Counted from the first letter of the stretch, positions 1 to 9,365 are shown. The stretch: DNA of 64,000 nucleotides from Hymenobacter sp. HSC-4F20 (GCF_019599275.1 NZ_JAHZTD010000002.1:1054001-1118000), one strand, 5' to 3'. The notes: generated from the letters alone by a model not told the origin. Program-made: numbers and translations.

Positions 1-1446
1 CACATCGTTGATGCGGAAGGTTTGGTTAAACTGCTCGAAGCGCAGACCATCCAGTTCCGCTTTGTGCTCCTGGTAGTACGTTAGGGCATATTCGCGCACC
101 AGATTCAGGCTTTGCAGACGGGTGTAATACGCCGAATGAGCCGTCGTGTCGCGCGGAACGAATACATCAGGCATGATGCCTCCGCCCCCGTACACGGTGC
201 GGCCGTGGGCCGTGCGGTAGCGCAGCGAGTCGGCGAAGTGGATGCTGTCGGCGTGGAAAAACTCGCCGTGGCGCTGCCGGTTCTGCAGGTCCTGCTCGTA
301 CTGGGCCAAGCCGCCGCGGTACGACTTCTGAATGCTGCGGCCCGAGGGAGTGTAGTAGCGGGCAATGGTAAGGCGCAGCTCCGAGCCGTCGTTGAGGGCA
401 ATGGGCTGCTGCACAAGGCCTTTTCCAAACGTACGGCGGCCTACCAGCAGGGCCCGGTCGTGGTCCTGCAGGGCGCCGGCCAGCACCTCGGCGGCCGAGG
501 CGCTACCCTCGTCTACCAGCACCACCAAGGCACCCTCCTCAAACTCGCCTACTACCCGCGAAAAGGTTTGGGTGTCGTACTGGTCGCCTTTGCCATCGGT
601 GTATACAATCTTCTTAGTGCCCCCGATAAACTCATCGGCCATCTTAGTGGCCCGGTCGAGGTAGCCGCCGGGGTTGCCGCGCAAATCCAGCACGAGGCGC
701 GCGAGGCCCTGCCGACGCAAGTCGCCCAGCGCCGATTTAAACTCGTCGTAGGTGCCGCTGGCGAAACGGCTGACTTTGATGTAGCCCGTCTGGTTGTCCA
801 CCATGTAGGCCACATCCACCGAGGAGTTGGAAATGCGGTTGCGGGTTACCTGCACGTTGAGAGGCCGGGCCTGGCCGCGGCGCAACACCTGGAGCAGCAC
901 GGCGCTGCCGCGGGGGCCGCGCAGCTTCCCGAACATCTGCTCGGTGGTGGTGTGCACCCCCGATACCCGCTGCCCGTTCACGGCCAGAATACGGTCGCCG
1001 GGCTGCAGGCCGGCGTGTTCGGCCGGGCCGTCGCTGAGCGGGGCTACTACCGTTACCGTATCGCGGAAGAGGTTGAACTCTACCCCAATCCCATCATAGT
1101 CACTCTGTAAAAAGGAGGAAGCCTGTTGCTGCTGCTTGGCCGGAATAAATACCGAGTGCGGATCCAGACGCTCCAGCATGCGGCTGATGGCATAATCCGA
1201 TAATTCTTCAGCATTTACCGAGTCCACGTAGTCGCGGTCAACGTAGCTGAGGATTTCTTTGAACTTTAAATAGCCGCGGGCCGTGAGGTCGGGGTTCTGA
1301 TCCGAAGGGCGAAAGGGGTTGGCTCCTAGCAGCACTCCGCACGCCAACGCCAGCGCCAGTAAGAACGGCTGCCGCATCTTGCTCCGTGAATTTTTGGGAG
1401 CGGGCTCCAACGCAGGACGTGGCGAGTCAGGTGGCTCGATGTTCAT
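1..1446 (-). CDS. S41 family C-terminal processing peptidase (3' end outside window)
   Basis: Serine protease of the CtpA/Prc (S41) family, expected to act in the periplasm on C-terminal tails of proteins. Reading the minus strand from ATG at 1446 gives 482 residues without a stop; the gene continues past base 1. A short polar N-terminus is followed by one hydrophobic segment (about residues 28-42), fitting a signal anchor. A PDZ domain lies roughly at 100-190, with GLQPGDRILAVNG visible. The catalytic core follows: Ser317 in EGSASAAEV and Lys342 in FGKGLVQQ, spaced 25 residues apart as in E. coli Prc. The later ATG near residue 28 (MRQPFLL) is an alternative start. Family assignment is certain; the substrate is unknown. 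Confidence 0.93.
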   Translation of the reverse strand, partial: MNIEPPDSPRPALEPAPKNSRSKMRQPFLLALALACGVLLGANPFRPSDQNPDLTARGYLKFKEILSYVDRDYVDSVNAEELSDYAISRMLERLDPHSVFIPAKQQQQASSFLQSDYDGIGVEFNLFRDTVTVVAPLSDGPAEHAGLQPGDRILAVNGQRVSGVHTTTEQMFGKLRGPRGSAVLLQVLRRGQARPLNVQVTRNRISNSSVDVAYMVDNQTGYIKVSRFASGTYDEFKSALGDLRRQGLARLVLDLRGNPGGYLDRATKMADEFIGGTKKIVYTDGKGDQYDTQTFSRVVGEFEEGALVVLVDEGSASAAEVLAGALQDHDRALLVGRRTFGKGLVQQPIALNDGSELRLTIARYYTPSGRSIQKSYRGGLAQYEQDLQNRQRHGEFFHADSIHFADSLRYRTAHGRTVYGGGGIMPDVFVPRDTTAHSAYYTRLQSLNLVREYALTYYQEHKAELDGLRFEQFNQTFRINDV

Positions 1447-1872
1447 AAAGCGCTGAGAGAGTAGAGATTTGGGCGATATTCGGCAGTAATCGGTACGGAC
1501 AGGTCTTCAAAACTATTGAAACTATTCCAAGAAACCCATCCCCTACATAGATGGATATGCATTTTCGAATAACAATCCAATTTTTTATGAATTAAACGCT
1601 AGTTCATCTGATTTTTCAGCGGCCTACGGAGCGACGGAATTACCTGACGATGAACTTACTGCAAAGGTTATTTTATGATTTTACAAAGACCAGTCACTCT
1701 CGCTCAAGCCCGTTGTTTACCCGACCAACGTACGCCCTGGCCGCGTCGTCGGATTGCACGGTTGAGCTCACGGGGCATCACCTTTCCCGGCGGGTCTCGT
1801 ATCTTTGGGGCGCAGCGGTAGCTAAGAAGCTGAACCGTTGCTGCTTGGCTTTCTACTTTCTAGTTTTTTACG
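1447..1872. other. Intergenic region, divergent S41 protease / ruvX
   Basis: About 425 bases with no convincing gene. It includes an AT-richer stretch around 1500-1700. A -7-like box TATCTTTG lies at 1800-1807, about 65 bases upstream of the ruvX ATG, and matches the Bacteroidota consensus TAnnTTTG; no clear -33 element is seen at the expected distance. A plus-strand reading frame from 1650 runs into ruvX in another frame and looks non-coding. Confidence 0.4.
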
Positions 1873-2283
1873 ATGGGCCGGATTCTTGCCATCGACTACG
1901 GGCACAAGCGCGTGGGGCTGGCCGTTACGGACCCGCTTCAGCTGATTGCTACCCCACTTGATACAGTGCATAGCCAGGATTTGCTGGCCTACCTGAAAGC
2001 CTATCACCAGCGCGAGCCCCTGGCAGCTCTGGTGATTGGTATGCCTAAAAACCTCAACAACGAGGCTACCGACTCAACCTCGGCCGTAGTGGGGGTAGTG
2101 CGGCGACTGCGCAAGGAGTTTCCGGAGGTGCCGGTACACGAGGTGGATGAGCGATTTACCTCCCGTATGGCCCACGCCGCTATGCTGGCCGGAGGTCTGA
2201 GCAAAAAAGACCGCCGCGACAAAGCCACCGTCGATAGAGTATCGGCCACCATCATTCTGCAATCTTTCCTCGAATCCCGATGA
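1873..2283 (+). CDS. ruvX: Putative Holliday junction resolvase RuvX/YqgF
   Basis: RNase H-fold protein of the YqgF/RuvX family, implicated in Holliday junction resolution and in pre-16S rRNA 5' end maturation. The 136-residue product has the usual length. The N-terminal AIDYGHKRVGLAVTD carries the first catalytic Asp of the DxG-type motif; VDERFTS and the C-terminal DRVSATIILQ supply the other acidic residues of the family. The ATG at 1873 gives the canonical N-terminus MGRILAIDYG. Its stop overlaps the start of def (ATGA), so the two genes are translationally coupled. Family assignment is secure; which of the two roles dominates cannot be told from sequence. Confidence 0.95.
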   Translation: MGRILAIDYGHKRVGLAVTDPLQLIATPLDTVHSQDLLAYLKAYHQREPLAALVIGMPKNLNNEATDSTSAVVGVVRRLRKEFPEVPVHEVDERFTSRMAHAAMLAGGLSKKDRRDKATVDRVSATIILQSFLESR

Positions 2284-2879
2284 TTTACCCCATTGTTGCC
2301 TTTGGTGACCCGGTGCTGAAAACCCCGGCCAAAGACCTGCCCGCCGATTTTCCCGAAGCGGAGCTGAAACAGATTATTGCCGACATGTACGACACCATGT
2401 ACCACGCCCACGGGGTGGGACTGGCCGCGCCGCAGGTAGGCAAGAGCATCCGCCTGTTTGTCATTGACTCGGAGCCCATGCTGGAGGAGGATGAAGACGG
2501 CAACCCCATCATAGAGGAGCCCACCGCAGCCCCCGTAAAGCGAGCCTTCATCAACCCCCGCATGGTAAGTGAAACCGGGGAGGAATGGGGCTTTGAGGAG
2601 GGTTGCCTGAGCATCCCGGGCATCCGGGAAACGGTGGTGCGCCACTCGACCATTGTGCTGCGCTACGAAGACGAGAACCGCCAGCCGCACGAGGAAACCT
2701 TTTCGGGCATGACGGCCCGCGTGATTCAGCACGAGTACGACCACCTGGAAGGCATTCTGTTCACCGACTACGTTTCGGGCCTGAAAAAGCAGCTGCTTAA
2801 GGGCAAGCTCAGCCGCATCAGCAAAGGCGACGTGAAAGCCGACTACCGCATGAAGTTTGCCGGCCAGGGCCGGCGCTAG
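2280..2879 (+). CDS. def: Peptide deformylase
   Basis: Removes the N-formyl group from nascent polypeptides in the cytoplasm using a metal ion. All three motifs are present in the 199-residue product: motif I GVGLAAPQVG, motif II EEGCLSIPG with metal ligand Cys109, and motif III HEYDH with ligands His151 and His155 and catalytic Glu152. An acidic insertion around residues 64-80 (LEEDEDGNP) lies between motifs I and II, as is common in Bacteroidota deformylases. The start overlaps ruvX by four bases and a strong terminator follows the stop, so ruvX-def is a closed two-gene operon. Confidence 0.97.
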   Translation: MIYPIVAFGDPVLKTPAKDLPADFPEAELKQIIADMYDTMYHAHGVGLAAPQVGKSIRLFVIDSEPMLEEDEDGNPIIEEPTAAPVKRAFINPRMVSETGEEWGFEEGCLSIPGIRETVVRHSTIVLRYEDENRQPHEETFSGMTARVIQHEYDHLEGILFTDYVSGLKKQLLKGKLSRISKGDVKADYRMKFAGQGRR

Positions 2880-2901
2880 GCGCAGGTTGATTTCCTGGCG
2901 G

Positions 2902-2950
2902 AAAGGGACGCGCAGAAACTCCGTAGCTGGAGTTTCTGCGCGTCCCTTTT
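2902..2950 (+). terminator. Rho-independent terminator after def
   Basis: A near-perfect stem pairs 2902-2922 with 2929-2949 around a short loop (GTAGCT). It includes GGGACGCGCAGAAACTCC and its complement and ends in a T-rich run (CCCTTTTTCT). It closes the ruvX-def operon. Confidence 0.9.
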
Positions 2951-3107
2951 TCTATTAAGGAAGCGGCCTACCGAATTCCCGGCAGATTTTGCAGTTTTAC
3001 CAACATATATCCTGCGCCAGGGCTGCTCCCCCTGGTGCTCCAAGTGCTACCCCGTTTACCAAACCTGAATTGCCCTGATTCTTCCGTTAGCTTATTTCTA
3101 TCCAGCC

Positions 3108-4076
3108 ATGATCCGACGAGTTGCCGTTGTGCTTCTTATTACCGCCCTGCCTTGTAGCGCCCAGGCTTGGGGCTTTTTCAGCCACCGGCTGATCAACCGG
3201 CTGGCCGTGTTTACGCTGCCCCCCGAAATGATTGGCTTCTACAAGGCCAACATCGACTACCTTACCGACAATGCCACCCGCCCCGACTCGCGCCGCACCG
3301 TAGTGCCGGGCGAAGCACCCCGCCACTTCCTGGACGTGGATGTGTACGGCGACTCGGCCGTGTACAGGCTGCCCCGCTCCTACCCCGACGCCGTGGCCCA
3401 ATTCGGCGAAGACTCCTTGCTCAAACACGGCATTGTGCCCTGGCAGGTGGCTCGCATGAAAGGCCAGCTCACGGCTGCCTTCCAGGCCCACGACACCGAC
3501 CGGATTCTGCATCTTTCCGCCGATATGGGCCACTACATTGCCGATGCCTGCGTGCCCCTGCACACTACCCACAACTACAACGGGCAGCTTACCGGGCAGC
3601 GGGGCATTCATGCCCTCTGGGAAAGCCGTCTGCCCGAGCTGCTCAGCAACGGGTACGACTTCTTCACCGGCCCGGCTCCCTACCTCGACCGTCCGACCCA
3701 AACCATCTGGGCAACAGTAGGCCGCTCCCACGCAGCCGTCGATTCGGTGCTGCGCCTGGAGCGGGAGTTAAGTCAGAAGATGCCCGATGACCGGAAATAC
3801 GGTTTCGAGCAGCGCGGTAACCTGACGGTGCGCACCTACTCCCGCGACTTCGCCCGCGAGTACCACCGGCGCCTGAGTGGGCAGGTAGAGCGGCAGATGC
3901 GGCTGGCCGTGCGGCTGGTGGGCGCTTTCTGGTACACGGCCTGGGTTGATGCCGGCCAACCCGACCTGCATTCCCTACCGCGTACGCCCTCCGAAAAGGA
4001 GCAGCAGCGCCTGGCCCTCGAAGCCAAACAGGCCGAACAGGCTCCAACCGCGCCCGTAGCCGGGCACGAGGACTAG
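3108..4076 (+). CDS. Secreted zinc-dependent phospholipase C / S1-P1 nuclease-like protein
   Basis: All-helical zinc metalloenzyme of the phospholipase C / P1 nuclease superfamily, predicted to be exported and to cleave phosphodiester bonds. A Sec signal (residues 1-20, ending CSAQA) is followed directly by Trp21 in WGFFSH. In this family the mature N-terminal Trp and the nearby His are zinc ligands, so the predicted cleavage site exactly exposes the active N-terminus. Further ligand candidates are HFLDVD, HLSADMGHYIADACVPLHTT and HALWESR, giving the H-D-H-H-E pattern. The C-terminal 35 residues are Glu/Ala/Gln-rich and probably disordered. Whether the substrate is lipid or nucleic acid cannot be decided. 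It lies alone between terminator-bounded units. Confidence 0.85.
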   Translation: MIRRVAVVLLITALPCSAQAWGFFSHRLINRLAVFTLPPEMIGFYKANIDYLTDNATRPDSRRTVVPGEAPRHFLDVDVYGDSAVYRLPRSYPDAVAQFGEDSLLKHGIVPWQVARMKGQLTAAFQAHDTDRILHLSADMGHYIADACVPLHTTHNYNGQLTGQRGIHALWESRLPELLSNGYDFFTGPAPYLDRPTQTIWATVGRSHAAVDSVLRLERELSQKMPDDRKYGFEQRGNLTVRTYSRDFAREYHRRLSGQVERQMRLAVRLVGAFWYTAWVDAGQPDLHSLPRTPSEKEQQRLALEAKQAEQAPTAPVAGHED

Positions 4077-4205
4077 CCCCACCACCCTGCATCAGTAAGT
4101 GGCAGCGGTGCTGGCAAAACGATTCGCCCTGGTTGGCAGTACACTGACCTGCGCCAGCAATTGCGTAGGCGCTCCTTTTGCCCTCCCTACCGACCTGCCC
4201 GCACC

Positions 4206-4577
4206 ATGAAAGGATTTGCCACTGTTGCCCTGCTGCTGATTTCCAACCTGTTCATGACGTTTGCCTGGTACGGGCACCTGCAGTTCAAGAAAATCAGCTG
4301 GCTGCACGGGCTGGGGCTGGTAGGCGTTATTCTGATTAGCTGGGGGCTGGCCTTTTTCGAGTATGTGTTTCAGGTGCCGGCCAACCGCCTGGGCTTTGAG
4401 GAAAACGGCGGGCCCTTCAGCTTGTTTCAGCTGAAAGTAATTCAGGAGGTAGTCTCCCTGACGGTGTTTACGCTGTGCGCCGTCTTCATCTTCAAAACCG
4501 ACAAGCTGGCCTGGAACCACGTGGTAGGCTTTGCCTTGCTGGTGGCGGCGGTGTACGTCATTTTTAAGAAGTGGTAG
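4206..4577 (+). CDS. DMT-family DUF486 small membrane protein
   Basis: A 123-residue inner-membrane protein of the DUF486 family, distantly related to drug/metabolite transporters. Four hydrophobic helices are visible (about 3-22, 31-52, 75-95 and 101-119), with the conserved stretch ISWGLAFFEYVFQVPANR between helices 2 and 3. The ATG at 4206 gives the typical N-terminus MKGFATVALLLISNLFMT; an upstream in-frame start near 4161 would add a charged non-conserved leader. The function is unknown. Confidence 0.9.
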   Translation: MKGFATVALLLISNLFMTFAWYGHLQFKKISWLHGLGLVGVILISWGLAFFEYVFQVPANRLGFEENGGPFSLFQLKVIQEVVSLTVFTLCAVFIFKTDKLAWNHVVGFALLVAAVYVIFKKW

Positions 4578-4782
4578 GCAGACAAAGCCCCGCCTTTTGC
4601 GGGTGCCGCCAGCCTGTGCTCAGCTATTTTGTAGCGTTGAGCTTGCCCTGAAAAACCGTATTCGGATGCATTGGCCGGGCAGGGGTAGTATTTCGGCTAG
4701 AACCCGGCAACTCCGGCCAACCGTATGCGTAGGAAACGCGCTCCGCTACCGGGGCTTTTCACGTTTTCTACTACCTGGTTAT

Positions 4783-7119
4783 ATGCCGAAACAATACCGT
4801 GTATTCATGCTGCTTGTGCTGTGGCTAGTGGGTTCTGCTACCGCACAGGCGCAGAAAGTAGGGCTGGTGCTCAGCGGGGGCGGGGCTAAAGGCCTGGCCC
4901 ACGTGGGCGTACTTAAAGTACTGGAGAAGAACCGCATCCCCATCGACTACATTGTGGGCACCAGCATGGGCGCCATTGTGGGCGGCATGTACGCTGCCGG
5001 CTACTCGCCCCGCGAAATTGAGGAGATTGTGCTCAAGCCGGAGTTTCAGGATTGGGTAGCCAACCGCCCCCTCGAAGGCAAGGTGTTCAACTTCTACGAC
5101 GCGGATCCTTCGCCCGCGGCCTTGCACCTGGGGCTATCCATCGACTCGGCCTTTCGCACCCGCGTGACGCCGCGCATCATCAACGACGCGACGCTCAACT
5201 ACGTGCTGGCCACCATGCTGGCCCCGGCCGGCGCTATTGCCGATTACAACTTCGATAATCTGTTTGTGCCCTACCGGGCTGTGGCCTCCGAGGTATTTAC
5301 GCGCCAGAAGGTAGTGCAGCGCAGCGGCTCCCTCTCCGACGCCGTACGCAACTCTATGGCCTTTCCGCTGGCCTTCCGCCCCATTCGGCAGGAAGACGGC
5401 CGCTACCTCTTCGATGGGGCCGTGGTCGACAACTTCCCGACCGGCGTTATCCGGCAGGAGTTTAAACCCGATGTGATTATTGGGGTAAACGTAGGCGACG
5501 TAGCTTACCGCAAATACCCCAAGGAGAAAGATGACCAGCTGCTGACCAGCACCCTGGTTTTCCTGGGCTCCAACGCCGCCGACACCCTCTCGGTAGGGCC
5601 CAACGGCGTCTTTATCCAGCCCGATCTGACGGACTACACCGCCGCCGACTTCGGGCGGGTAAAGCGCCTGATTGCCTTGGGCGAGCATGCCGCCGAGGAA
5701 AAGCTGGCGCTTACCCTGCAGCGCATCCAGCGGCGCGAAGACACCCTGGCCCTGCAGCAGCGGCGGCGGGCTTTCCAGGAACGTGCTCCCAAGCCCGATT
5801 TCACCCGCATTACGGTGCAGGGCCTGCCCCGGCAGCAGCAGGAGTTCGTGCGCCGCTTCTTCCAGCGCAGCGGCTCCAGCTACACCCCCAGCGACATTGA
5901 AGAAGGCTACTTCCGCCTTGTCAGCAATGATTTCTTCACCAACGTGTACCCGCGCATCCGGTACTCAGGGGAGCAGAAAGGCTATGGGCTCAGTATTGAT
6001 GCCCGCCAGGCCAACAACCTCACCGCTGACCTGGGCGTGCTGCTGTCGTCACGCTCCATGAGCAATTTTTACCTGGGCGGCGCCTACCGCTACCTCAACC
6101 GCTACCTCTATACAGTGCGCGCCAACGCCACGGTAGGGCGCTTCTATAACGCCGTGCAGGGCTCGTTCCGGGTCAGTGTGCCGGGGCAGATACCTCTGTA
6201 TTTCGAGCCTATTGTTACTTTCAACAACCTCAACTACCAGGATACTGGCGGCCTTTTGGGTCAGAACGCCGAAACCAGCCAACTGGTGCAGCGCGACCTG
6301 AAGACGGCCCTGAACATTGGCATCAGCCCCAACTACCGCAGCCGCTACGTGCTCGACATTGGGGCCTTTACCAACCGCGACCGGTTTGCTAACACCAGCG
6401 AGGTAAGCAGCGCCGATGAGCTGGACCTGAACCGTTTCCAGGGCATTACGGCTGGGCTTCGCTTCGAGCGTAACTCCCTGAATGCCCGCCAGTACGCCAC
6501 CAAGGGCCGCCGGGCTGAGTTTGCCTTGCGCGGCATCACGGGCCAGGAAAAATACGACCCCGGTACTACCGCCATTGGGGTAGAGGGCCGGACCCATAAC
6601 CAGCGCTGGGTGAAGGGCTCCTTGTTTATAGAGCAGTATTTCTCCCTAACCAAAAACGACTCGGTGGGAGCGAAAACCAACTCCTGGGGCTACCTCCTGG
6701 ATGCCGTAGCCAGCACTCAGGGCGAGTTTGCTACCTACCGCTCCTCCCTGACTACCTCGGCCGTTTTCCTACCCCTGCCCGACTCCCGCACTTTATTCCT
6801 GGATAATTACCGGGGCTCGGCCTACGCCGGTGCGGGTCTGCGCTATGTGAAGGGCGTTTTCCGGGGTGTAGAATGGCGCTCCGAGGCGTTTGCCCACGTG
6901 CTGGTACGGCCCTGGAAACAGGCTTACGACAACCCCGTGCTGGTGCGCCGCTCCAACAGCGTGAGCCGCCCCTACCTCACCTTCATGACCGGCCTGGTCT
7001 ACCAAACGCCTGTCGGCCCCCTCTCCGTGCAAGCTATCCACTACGACGACAGCAACCACCGCTTCGGCGTTTTCGCCCACATCGGCTACGTCCTCTTCCG
7101 CGACCGGTCCCTGGAGTAA
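4783..7119 (+). CDS. Patatin-like phospholipase with POTRA and outer-membrane barrel
   Basis: Predicted outer-membrane lipase-barrel protein of 778 residues. A signal peptide (MPKQYRVFMLLVLW... ending ATAQAQ) precedes a patatin domain. The oxyanion motif is GGGAKG, the nucleophile is Ser61 in GTSMG, and the dyad Asp211 lies in DGAVVDNFP. Residues about 340-410 (ITVQGLPRQQQEFVRRFF) look like a POTRA domain, and the rest is a beta-rich Omp85/BamA-type barrel ending in an aromatic-rich segment. The layout resembles PlpD-type (type Vd) autotransporters. The ATG at 4783 was chosen because it begins the signal peptide; the frame is open further upstream to 4531 without conserved sequence. A terminator follows. 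Confidence 0.92.
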   Translation: MPKQYRVFMLLVLWLVGSATAQAQKVGLVLSGGGAKGLAHVGVLKVLEKNRIPIDYIVGTSMGAIVGGMYAAGYSPREIEEIVLKPEFQDWVANRPLEGKVFNFYDADPSPAALHLGLSIDSAFRTRVTPRIINDATLNYVLATMLAPAGAIADYNFDNLFVPYRAVASEVFTRQKVVQRSGSLSDAVRNSMAFPLAFRPIRQEDGRYLFDGAVVDNFPTGVIRQEFKPDVIIGVNVGDVAYRKYPKEKDDQLLTSTLVFLGSNAADTLSVGPNGVFIQPDLTDYTAADFGRVKRLIALGEHAAEEKLALTLQRIQRREDTLALQQRRRAFQERAPKPDFTRITVQGLPRQQQEFVRRFFQRSGSSYTPSDIEEGYFRLVSNDFFTNVYPRIRYSGEQKGYGLSIDARQANNLTADLGVLLSSRSMSNFYLGGAYRYLNRYLYTVRANATVGRFYNAVQGSFRVSVPGQIPLYFEPIVTFNNLNYQDTGGLLGQNAETSQLVQRDLKTALNIGISPNYRSRYVLDIGAFTNRDRFANTSEVSSADELDLNRFQGITAGLRFERNSLNARQYATKGRRAEFALRGITGQEKYDPGTTAIGVEGRTHNQRWVKGSLFIEQYFSLTKNDSVGAKTNSWGYLLDAVASTQGEFATYRSSLTTSAVFLPLPDSRTLFLDNYRGSAYAGAGLRYVKGVFRGVEWRSEAFAHVLVRPWKQAYDNPVLVRRSNSVSRPYLTFMTGLVYQTPVGPLSVQAIHYDDSNHRFGVFAHIGYVLFRDRSLE

Positions 7120-7149
7120 GTCCCTATCCTCTCAAGGCAATTTACCAAG

Positions 7150-7203
7150 AGCCCCCACCCCTTGGCATCCGACCTGAGGATGTCAAGGGGTGGGGGCTTT
7201 ATA
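7150..7203 (+). terminator. Rho-independent terminator after the patatin-barrel gene
   Basis: A long stem with arms of about 20 bases (GAGCCCCCACCCCTTG against CAAGGGGTGGGGGCTTT) encloses a short loop at about 7171-7177. It lies between the plus-strand patatin gene and the minus-strand pullulanase and may act on transcripts from either side. Confidence 0.8.
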
Positions 7204-7273
7204 AGGGGTAGCGAAGTCCAGGGCGTGTCATGCCTGCTCACCTTTTATCCTTTACCCGATCAGCATCTCATTG

Positions 7274-9283
7274 CTAAGGCTGAGCCAGGATGAGCGCCGA
7301 TGAGGCGGGCACTTCTACCGTCAGGGTTTCGCCTACCCCCTCTACCTGCCGGATACCTTGCGGGTTGATCTGGTCGCCGGCCAGCACCACCGAGTAGCGG
7401 CCAGCGGGCACGGACATACGAGCCGGCTGGCGGTTGCCGTTCAGCAGCACCACAATGTTATTCCAGGAGTCGCCGCCGGCGTGGTCTTTCAGGCGGTAGC
7501 CGATGGTAGTGGTGGGCAGGTTCGGGAGAAACTCCAGGTGCTGCTGAATTAGCTCCTGAGAGGGCAGGCGAAAAGCCGGATGGGCCCGGCGCAGAGCAAC
7601 CAGCTGGCGGTAGAACTGATTGATGCGCAGGTACCGCGCCTTGCGGGCCCAATCGAGCTGGTTGACGCTGTCGGGCTGATTGTAGGAGTTGTGGGAGCCG
7701 CCTTTCGTGCGCAGAAAATCGTCGCCGATAGTCAGGAACGGCACACCCTGGGATGTAAATACAATCGTGTTGCTGAGCAAGTCCATTCGGATCAGCTCGT
7801 CTTCCGAGGCGCCGGGGTTGGCTACCCTGAGCTTGTCCCAGAGCACTCTATCGTCGTGGCAGGCCACGTAGTTAATGGCTTGCAAGGGGGTAGCGGCCCA
7901 GGGCCCCTTCGAGTAGTTCACCTTGGTATAGTCGAGCTGCGGGTGCTGGGTAGCCGCCACGATGCCAAACTTCACGCTTTCCTCCAGGCCCGGCTGCGCA
8001 CTGGCAAACCCCGGCTCGGTCTGGCGGGCAAAATGCCCCTTCACCCCATCGCGCAGCTCGTCGCCGAAGGCCGCAATGCGGTCCAGCTTCCCGATGTTGG
8101 CTTTTACGGCTCGCTCTGCTTCGGGCAGGGGGCTGGCTCCGGCGGCCCAGCCTTCGCCATACACAAAAATGGAATGGTCAATCTGGTCGAGGGCGACGCG
8201 CACGGCGCGCATCGTGCGCAGATCCAGAATGCCCATCAGGTCGAAGCGGAATCCATCGACGTGGTATTCGCGGGCCCAATACGCCACCGATTCCACGATG
8301 AGCTTGCGCACCATGGGCCGCTCGGAGGCTACCTCATTGCCGCAGGCCGAGGCATTAGACAGCGAGCCGTCGGGGTTGTGGCGGTAGTAGTAGCCGGGCA
8401 CCAGCTGCTCGAAGGAACTGCGGCCCGCATCGGCCGTGTGGTTGTACACTACGTCGAGCACCAGGCGCAGGCCGTTCTGGTGCAGGCCCTGCACCATCTG
8501 CTTCATTTCCCGAATGCGGGTAGCAGGGTCGGCGGGGTCAGTAGCGTAGGAACCTTCCGGCACAGAGTAATGCAGCGGATCGTAGCCCCAGTTGTAGCGG
8601 TTTTGCCGAAGCTGGCTTTCATCGACGGAAGCAAAATCGTTGGTAGGGAGCAAATGAACATGCGTGATACCCAGCTCCGTAAGGTGGCCGAGGCCGGTCT
8701 TGACGCCACTGGGGCCGTGGGTGCCGCTTTCGGCCACGCCCAGAAACTTGCCCTTGTGCTGCACCCCCGACTGCGGATGCATCGTCAGGTCGCGCACGTG
8801 CATTTCGCCAATCACGATGTCGGTAGGCTGCTTTAGCCGGGGCTGCAGGTCGTCGGCCCAGTCGGTGGGGTTCACGGCAGCCGGGTCGAGCAGGGCGCCG
8901 CGCTGGCCGTTCAGCCCCACGGCGTGCACGTAGGGGTCCGGCACCTCGGTCATTTGGCGGCCCTTAATGGTAGCCTGGACCACGTAAAACCGACCAGCCG
9001 GCTGGCTGGGCAGGGTGTACACCCACGTACCACCCGTCGACTTTTGCATGGGGTACTCAGCCACAGGCGCGCCGCCGGTGCCCTCGGCGTAGAGCTTCAG
9101 CTGTAGTTTTTCGGCAGTAGGGGCCCATACCCGCAGGCGGGCTTGGCCCTTGGTGAAGGTCAGCCCGAGGTCAGGACCTTCGTAGGTGGGGAGGGTATCG
9201 TAGGTGTCCGCGAGGCGGGCAGTCCGGCAGGTAGTCAGGGTACCCACAGCAAGTAAAAAGGCAAAAAGAAACCGGAACGTCAT
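7274..9283 (-). CDS. pulA: Type I pullulanase, lipoprotein (GH13)
   Basis: Debranching enzyme that hydrolyses alpha-1,6 bonds of pullulan, glycogen or starch dextrins. The 669-residue protein starts with a lipoprotein signal, with lipid Cys19 in LTTC, so it is probably anchored to the outer or inner membrane. A CBM48-like domain (about 40-130) comes first. The GH13 barrel contains the pullulanase-typical YNWGYDP, then VVYNHTA (region I), GFRFDLMG with the catalytic nucleophile Asp (region II), VYGEGW with the acid/base Glu (region III) and VACHDD (region IV). A small C-terminal beta domain ends the protein. It stands alone, not in a visible polysaccharide-utilisation cluster. The family is certain; the exact bond specificity is inferred. 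Confidence 0.92.
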   Translation of the reverse strand: MTFRFLFAFLLAVGTLTTCRTARLADTYDTLPTYEGPDLGLTFTKGQARLRVWAPTAEKLQLKLYAEGTGGAPVAEYPMQKSTGGTWVYTLPSQPAGRFYVVQATIKGRQMTEVPDPYVHAVGLNGQRGALLDPAAVNPTDWADDLQPRLKQPTDIVIGEMHVRDLTMHPQSGVQHKGKFLGVAESGTHGPSGVKTGLGHLTELGITHVHLLPTNDFASVDESQLRQNRYNWGYDPLHYSVPEGSYATDPADPATRIREMKQMVQGLHQNGLRLVLDVVYNHTADAGRSSFEQLVPGYYYRHNPDGSLSNASACGNEVASERPMVRKLIVESVAYWAREYHVDGFRFDLMGILDLRTMRAVRVALDQIDHSIFVYGEGWAAGASPLPEAERAVKANIGKLDRIAAFGDELRDGVKGHFARQTEPGFASAQPGLEESVKFGIVAATQHPQLDYTKVNYSKGPWAATPLQAINYVACHDDRVLWDKLRVANPGASEDELIRMDLLSNTIVFTSQGVPFLTIGDDFLRTKGGSHNSYNQPDSVNQLDWARKARYLRINQFYRQLVALRRAHPAFRLPSQELIQQHLEFLPNLPTTTIGYRLKDHAGGDSWNNIVVLLNGNRQPARMSVPAGRYSVVLAGDQINPQGIRQVEGVGETLTVEVPASSALILAQP

Positions 9284-9365
9284 AGGTGGAAAAGTAGACC
9301 CCTAAGTTCGGCTTTTTACCCTGGAGCACGAGCCCGCCTACCCAAGAATTACGCCTTAACGCAGG

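Noticed and set aside
112..1110. Plus-strand open frame of 332 codons opposite the S41 protease
   Set aside because: It is a shadow of the protease gene produced by GC-rich third positions. The minus-strand translation carries all S41 motifs; this one has no recognisable domain.
1650..1961. Plus-strand frame of 103 codons before ruvX
   Set aside because: It overlaps ruvX in another frame and its amino-acid composition does not look coding; no conserved motif.
7580..8836. Plus-strand open frame of 418 codons opposite the pullulanase
   Set aside because: No domain, start context or neighbour logic; the minus strand encodes an intact GH13 enzyme.
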